A stretch of DNA of 64,000 nucleotides from Ectocarpus siliculosus (taxonomy: Eukaryota; Sar; Phaeophyceae; Ectocarpales; Ectocarpaceae): contig FN649739.1 in NCBI GenBank assembly GCA_000310025.1, forward strand, positions 2,464,810 through 2,528,809, written 5' to 3'. The notes beneath the pieces are model-generated. The model was not told where the DNA came from, made no database searches, and saw only the letters and a program-made list of their open reading frames with translations. Positions 58,228 to 64,000 of the stretch are shown here, one piece after another. The position numbers were made by a program, and so were the translations under genes. Positions within the stretch are counted from its first letter, which is position 1. Each line of letters begins with the position of its first letter.

Positions 58228-58288
58228 GGGCCTAACCCTAACCCCCAAACCCACCACGTACGCACCCCCCCAAACCCACCACGTACCC
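58228..58288. repeat. Telomere-like CCTAACCCTAACCC plus a short direct repeat
   Basis: CCTAACCCTAACCCCC is followed by two copies of CCCCAAACCCACCACGTA at about 25-bp spacing. Two exact telomere-type units inside unique sequence make an interstitial telomeric motif. Confidence 0.5.
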
Positions 58289-58931
58289 CCTCTTTAACCA
58301 AGCATTATATGCTCGCGAAGGCTATCGACGCGACCAAGCCGACATAGGACCCAACAAACAGGGCTCCCTTCGACGCCAAGGCTCACACAAGACAGCAAAA
58401 AAGCGCCAGAATCGAAGACCACCGGACTGCCTCTACAGTGTACTTTCTCGTTTCGAGCCAAGTACAAGGGGACGAATCGGCCCCGCTTTTGCGGACCAAA
58501 GGGCTCCCACGCGCGCACTATTAAAAAATTAGAATATGTAGTGTATGTATGTTTACTACGACATGTTCGAGCTAAGACAAGAAGCTAACCCCAGCGAAAC
58601 AGGAAAGAACCGCAAGAGAAAACATACCCAAAACCGTGTCTCCCCCAGAACCACATAAAAAACACAAAAAACAGAATCAACAAAGCACCTCAAACCATCG
58701 GGGGCCCCGTACCTCACCCGAGTGAGGCCTCCCTACCCCCAACAAGAAAACTCCCAGCTAAACCTTGTCGGTCCTCACCAGCAGATCCTTCTTGGCGGCC
58801 AAGACGTGAAGAGCATGAAAATAAGCGACAACGGAAGACCAAGAAATTATCATTCCCCGCACAAAGGTCACCGCGAGGGCATCCATCTGGCTTCGGCGAC
58901 GCTGAACCACTCGCGAGAACAACCGCGGACC

Positions 58932-61900
58932 CTAGCCTGATGCACCGAGACCCCTGCCCTCGCCAGACGCCACGCTATCCCTCGCGGGAACCCCCGCCGC
59001 CGCTCTCCATGGAGCAAAGCGCCAGCCGCTTCTCGCGGCCGCGGCCGCTCGCCACGATGGCAGCAGCCCTTGCTTCAGGTGCCCGGTTGCGGTGTCGTGT
59101 TGTTGCTGATGGCGCTGCCTCTTCTGGTTCGACGATGAAAGGCGGTCGATTGGGTTGCCAACGCTAATTCCGCCGCCTCCGCCGCCTCCGCCGCCTCCGC
59201 CGCCGACGCCGCCGACGCCGGTCATCAGTGGCGCCGACGAAGGAGGTAGCAAACTTTCGGAAGCGGGGTCCTTCGTCGAGCGGGAGTGGTGGCGGTGGTT
59301 GCCGCCGCCGGCGGCGTAGCTGCTGCTGCTGCTTGTACCGTTTCCGATGGAGGCGGTGCTGCCGTCGCCGCCGACGCCCCTGCCGCTACCGCCGTCTTCG
59401 CCCTTGTTGATCTTGCCGGCGTTGACAGCGAGCTGGGGAAGGATCTCGTGAGACCGAGACTTTCTCCCCGACTCGGTGGCTTTACGGCGCTCCTTGATCA
59501 TCACGTTCGCGGCCAGACCCCCAAGGACCAACGCACCTCCCAGCACGAAGCGGTAGCTGAACGGCTGATGTGTTGATGATGTGGCGTGGAATGTGGAATG
59601 TATGTCGAAGGGGGGGGGGGGTACGCGGGCGAGTGCGGTCGGGTGAGCGTGTCTCAAAAGCGTGTCTTATGCTCAACAACAACAACAACAACAAAAGAGG
59701 ACAGACTGAACGTGTAGGCTGGCTCAAAGACTGAGGCAAACACCTTCGGGAACAGGACGAAGGACAGGGCGATGGTCATGGACTTTCTCGTGTTCCCCAC
59801 CAGCACCGTCGTCACGCTTCCGTACTCCTTCAAAACCATCATGTGCGCCGAGATCGCCACGTGCGACATGACGCAGTACACCAGCTGCGCGCAGCGGCGA
59901 CCAGAACAAGGCGGAGGCGGGGGGAACATCATCAGCGGAGAAGAGGAAGGAGTGGCGAGGAAGGCGGCGTGGTGGCGACAGTGCTGGTAGTGGTGGTGAA
60001 GGCGTCAGTCCCAACAAGCACGAAGTACGTACGTGCGAGCCAACGACAGCAACGAATGACGTACGCGCATACCGATGAGTGCGGCATCTATCTGAAGTAC
60101 AAGACTTGGGGTATACCGTCGGCAACTAAAAAAGCACGCCTTCGGTGAACGAATACTCTTCTCACCGTCATTACTGAAAACATTGAGCGTATTTATTGGC
60201 CTCCCTTACCATGTGCAACACAGCCGAGCTGCTGGTGACGGCGTAGCTCAAAAACTCAGCCAGGTTTCCGTTGGCGGCGGTGGACAGCAACATGCCGAGC
60301 ACGGTGAGGGAGTTGGTGAAGAACGTAACCTGCGCGACGCGTGGTGGAATGCCGTCGAGAGAATTTCACGAGAGGAGTTGAATGAGTGAGTCGCAACAAG
60401 GAAAGAGGAAGTGGAGTTTAAGGTAAGCACTCTACGCGATCGAAGGTCGAGCAAGGTAATTGTTGTCCCACTCGGGGGGGGGGGGAGGTGAACAAAGAAC
60501 GCAGGCCTGCCGTGTTTCGAGAACAGCTGACAAGGACAGGAGCGACATCCCAGATGAATACAAGGCAGGTGGGGGTAACGACAGCCCGTCTCGCGCATCA
60601 AAGGTTCAGCCCCCCCCCCTGTGTAGACGAGCGAGACGCATCTGAGCATGCACTTGTATTCCGACGAGGCTACCGAGAAATGGCGACTGCCGCGGTTGAT
60701 AAAGCCACGAACAACCGCCGCCGCGGATGTCACTACAGCACCCATGCAATTCACAAAGCCAGAAGACCACTCAGTCCCATCCAACAACAGCCGAAAGCGG
60801 CACCAACGTCGTTCTTACCTCCACTCGAGACGCGCCCATGCTAAACACGTGCTCCTGGTACACCCCGCCCACATTGAGACATTGAACACGATGTGGTAAA
60901 TATAGCAGTTCAGGTCGAGGGCGGGAAACACATGCAGAGTAAGGCAGGGACAGACGCAGAGCCGAGGGCACGAGACGGTGACGTAAGAGACGAATCTTCA
61001 CAATCCATCATGAGCCCGGGCGCATTGGTCGGAAGCAGGCCCATACGCACGTATGCGGATGCTACTCCCCGCCGAACGCGTCTACACCTACGTAGTCTTC
61101 GGACTAGGAGTCTCGGAAGCACGAACAGAGACGTTACAAAAGATGACGCTTTGACAGGGAACGATGAGAGACGGCTGGCCTCGTCCGCATCAAAAAGGCG
61201 CACACAAACATCGCCCTGATGCAGACCAAGCGTAAAACAACGCCTAAAACCAGCAAGAATTCTACCAAACCCTTCGAGAGGAATAAAAGCGCAAGCACGA
61301 AAACGCCAAAACTGCCGTTGGGGGGGGGGGGGGGCATCGCGGGTTTCGTTGTACCGGGAGAGAGAAAGAGAGACATAAAACTCTTGGCCTTTATCACCTG
61401 CATGTTGGGAAGGAAAGCGTCCGCACACACCGACAGCATCACCATCGCGATCCCCCTAGGGTCGAAGTCTGGCTCGAGCTTAGCGTCGGCCTTCCCGAAG
61501 ATGACGAGGCCGGCACACACGGAAAACGCCGCCAGGAACTCCCACCTGGACACGATTTTCTTGCGCCACAGCACGGCGATGGCCATGGTCGGGATGAGCT
61601 TGCAGGAGCGAAAGATTACCTGTGAGCCGTCGGTGTTAGAGGAGGAGGTGGTGGTGGAGGAGGAGGAGGCGGCCGGGTGCAAGAGGAAGGGTGTTTGCCT
61701 TGAGCACAGCTAGCTGAACGTTCTGATCCGAAAGCACCCGACCCAAGCGATATCCCCGTAACACCGACACCCGTAGGTGACGTAATACATTACCCCCCCT
61801 GGACCGATTTTGAACTCTCTCTACTCCACGACGAAGAGGACGAACAAATCAAACGGTACGTGCTCGGAAAGCCCTCGACGAGACGGTTTTCAATGCCACT

Positions 61901-63789
61901 ACTTTCGGCTCCATCGCCACTCCCTTCTGCGGTGGATTTGTTAACCTAGCTTTGAAAATCGCTCTGGGGGGGGGATGGTATCTTATGCCACGTGCGGTAG
62001 ATACTTTTGGGTGCAAACGACCCCCAGGTGGTCGGGGCGGCCACGCCCGAGAGCGAAGCTTTTCCCAACCAAGCCATCTTGTTGAGCCTAGCATTCTGCC
62101 CACAGGGGATGTTGCCCTCAGTTGAGATATCACCGTACGTTGCGTGGAGAAAAGTAGAACCACAGGTGGGTCACACAACACCATCAACCAACCAATTACG
62201 CGTTCACCCTGGACTCTCGTCTGTGGATAGAGATGAAAATTGCATGGATTGGGACAGAAAATTATGAAAAAAACGCAAAGAGAAAAAAAAAAAAAAGCCG
62301 TCGGAAAAAACGAACCGTCCTCACCTTCGTGGGGTACTTGATGTAGTTGAGGGCCATGTTCGAGAGCGAGCTCGACATGCCCAGCAGCCCAGCTAGAACC
62401 ACGTAGCTGCGGAAGGGCGCTACCCTCTTCCCCCCCTCGCCCCCGTGAACGCGCTCGGCCATCGACCCGACCAACACGCCGATAGCCTCTAGGAGGCCCA
62501 GGGACCAGCCGAAGTTGAAACCTTCCATCTGGAAGAGCGACTCCTGTTACATGCGACGAGCACACGTTTTATCCCACACGTCAACAGTCTAGTTCGGGCG
62601 CAAGGTTGGAAAAAATCGTTTTCCCTCTATATAGACTATTCGTAATAGCCCGTCCCTTTTTCGGAACCTTTTGCCTCTCTCTGTCCTGTCTTTCTGTCGG
62701 TCTGCACGGCCCCGTCTCTCCACGTACTCCGATATTGCCAACGCGCAGGGGCGGCGGGGAGGGGGGGCGGGGGGAACGAGCCGCTTAACTTGAATGAAAA
62801 GGTGGTAAAAAAACTGCATGCTGCTGAAAACACGCCCGGGATGTCAACAACGATTCACGAGAACAAGAAAGGAGTCGCCCCCCCCTGCCACGAAAATTAA
62901 CGCACGGAACCCTTGGCACTGGCCTGGAGGATGTTGTGGAGACCGAACGACATCATGACACAGGTAACGAGGATGGCGAACTTGAGGGAAGGGGACAGCG
63001 AGTCCAGCCATGCCGCCAGGGGTCCCTTGGCGTTGAAAGACGCCACCGCCGGCCTCGCGCCTGTTCTACCGCCGCCGGTGCCGTTGACAAGCGCAACGCC
63101 GCCGCCGCCGCTCTCTCGCCGAGGCGGGTCTGGGAAAACACAAGAAGAAAAACGGGGCAAAAAACAAGAGAGGGAAACAGCTGCTGTGAGCAGCTTCGAT
63201 AAGCGTCTTTGGCCTTCTTCGCCGTCTCGTCGAGATGCAATATAACGTCAGCAACTAGAATGGCTTACATATGACGCCGACACCGCAACAAAAGCGACAG
63301 GCGCAACAGAGAATCAAGCAAACGGATTGGCGCCGAGGACCTTCGGTGCCCTTGGAGAACGGGGTGGTGGTTACTAACAGTTTTCCAATGACGCGCGATG
63401 CAAAGTTCTGCCACCACTGCTGTGTACAATGAGCAGTGCCAGGGAAGCGCAGTGCGCCCTCTTGGCTCCCGCTTGGCTCCCGAAGCCCTGTGACACCCTG
63501 TCCTCAGAAGAACATTTTCCCCATCTAAGTCATGACTCTAACAATATCAATCTCTCGAAGCTGTGGAACCCTTCGTTTCGATTCTCTAGGCCCGCCCACC
63601 TTCGCGATGGTCGCTTCTAAGCTTCGCCCCGACCCCGCCAGGGGCACCCCCGCCCGCGCTGCTCTTCGGTAACACCCCCCCCCCCTTCCCCCCACCCCCC
63701 CCCTCTCCGCCGCCCCCCAACAGCCCCTGACGTGCTCCCCCCTCCTCCCCCTCCGCCCTCAAGTTTCCGTGCATGCCTCCAAGCTCCAT
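58932..63789 (-). CDS. SLC35B/UAA-family nucleotide-sugar or PAPS transporter
   Basis: SLC35B proteins move PAPS or UDP-sugars into the Golgi or ER lumen. Eight exons, all phases joining: 63600-63789, 62924-63129, 62325-62543, 61398-61619, 60819-60854 (36 nt), 60210-60329, 59744-59884, 58932-59564; about 588 aa. Family blocks: SLKFAILVTCVMMSFGLHN (TM), ESLFQMEGFNFGWSLGLLEA, SNMALNYIKYPTKVIFRS followed by CKLIPTM, CAGLVIFGKADAK, SVCADAFLPNMQEHVFSMG, LVYCVMSHVAISAHMMVLKE, VLVGNTRKSMTIALSFVLFP and FSYRFVLGGALVLGGLAANV (last TM). The CKLIPTM and NTRKSMTIALSF blocks look most like SLC35B3-type PAPS transporters; the substrate is inferred. The N-terminal exon is Gly-rich and hydrophilic; its ATG at 63789 is the first Met of an open frame whose donor phase fits exon 2. 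The C-terminal tail (about 190 residues, Gly/Ser/His-rich) is far longer than usual. Exon 2 needs either a GC donor at 62923 or a GT donor at 62905 adding six residues. Confidence 0.88.
63676..63760. repeat. Poly-C/CCT low-complexity tract in the first transporter exon
   Basis: C runs broken by T and G encode poly-Gly (LLGGGGEGGGGGKGGG) on the minus strand, in the N-terminal exon of the SLC35B gene. Length is likely to vary or be misassembled, and an indel here would change the predicted N-terminus. Confidence 0.7.
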
Positions 63790-64000
63790 GTCTGCGTCCG
63801 CACGCACACGCGGGGAGGGGTGCCGAGATTTTTCGTACGTGTCATGTATGTATGAGCTCAAATCTGAATGAGCTTCATCAGGATTTCTTGATCCCTTTGA
63901 TAGATACCTGCCAGGTGTTGTGTGTGGTGCCCTTGCTCTCTTTCGCACCACCACCAGTCAAAAAACAAATAACTACCCACGCGGGTTAAACTACAACACT

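Larger units (their letters stand above)
51871..58931. other. 7-kb convergent intergenic region without a recognised gene
   Basis: This lies between the ends of IFT121 (+) and the SLC35B transporter (-). It holds a family A repeat (53211), a long unexplained open frame (about 54965-56011), a GA microsatellite (56526-56597) and telomere-like CCTAACCCT sequence (58230). Frames at 52402-52824 (+) and 57505-58059 (-) have no family resemblance. Old transposon debris is possible; I recognise no transposase, integrase or reverse transcriptase. Confidence 0.5.

Overview
This is eukaryotic nuclear DNA, most likely from a brown alga (Phaeophyceae; the Ectocarpus-type genome is the closest fit I know). 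The sequence shows GC-rich coding exons, many short exons joined by GT-AG introns with a few GC-AG introns, an intraflagellar-transport gene, triplet-rich low-complexity tracts and abundant short dispersed repeats. There is no operon, CRISPR or prokaryotic signal. The assignment to brown algae is inference. Exon models were built by hand from splice sites and protein-family motifs. In the five complete models every exon phase joins.

Layout, left to right. 1-5.6 kb has no gene I recognise. 5.6-9.9 kb (+) is a SENP6/7-type Ulp1 SUMO-protease gene whose catalytic Cys codon is Arg; it overlies a 115-bp tandem duplication and a 639-bp assembly gap. 9.9-13.9 kb holds at most one orphan candidate exon. 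13,954-18,772 (-) is a UBE2Z-like E2 enzyme (7 exons, 461 aa). 20,592-27,140 (+) is a conserved eukaryotic protein of unknown function with a helix-hairpin-helix-like motif (6 exons, 285 aa); its first intron holds an antisense LINE fragment and a cluster of palindromic GCACC repeats. 29,441-35,187 (-) is a GRASP55/65 Golgi stacking protein (6 exons, 293 aa). 35,781-51,870 (+) is IFT121/WDR35 (28 exons, 1267 aa). 51.9-58.9 kb has no recognisable gene, only one unexplained long ORF. 58,932-63,789 (-) is an SLC35B/UAA nucleotide-sugar or PAPS transporter (8 exons, about 588 aa).

The six recognised genes alternate strictly in strand (+ - + - + -), giving divergent and convergent pairs. GRASP and IFT121 start only 593 bp apart, head to head. 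By function the genes cover ubiquitin/SUMO handling (ULP, E2), Golgi structure and cargo (GRASP, SLC35B) and ciliary transport (IFT121). They are not a pathway cluster. Two dispersed short repeat families carry tRNA A-box-like sequence and look like SINE remnants. I found no convincing novel multi-gene system; the most unusual items are the dead-site ULP locus and the repeat families.
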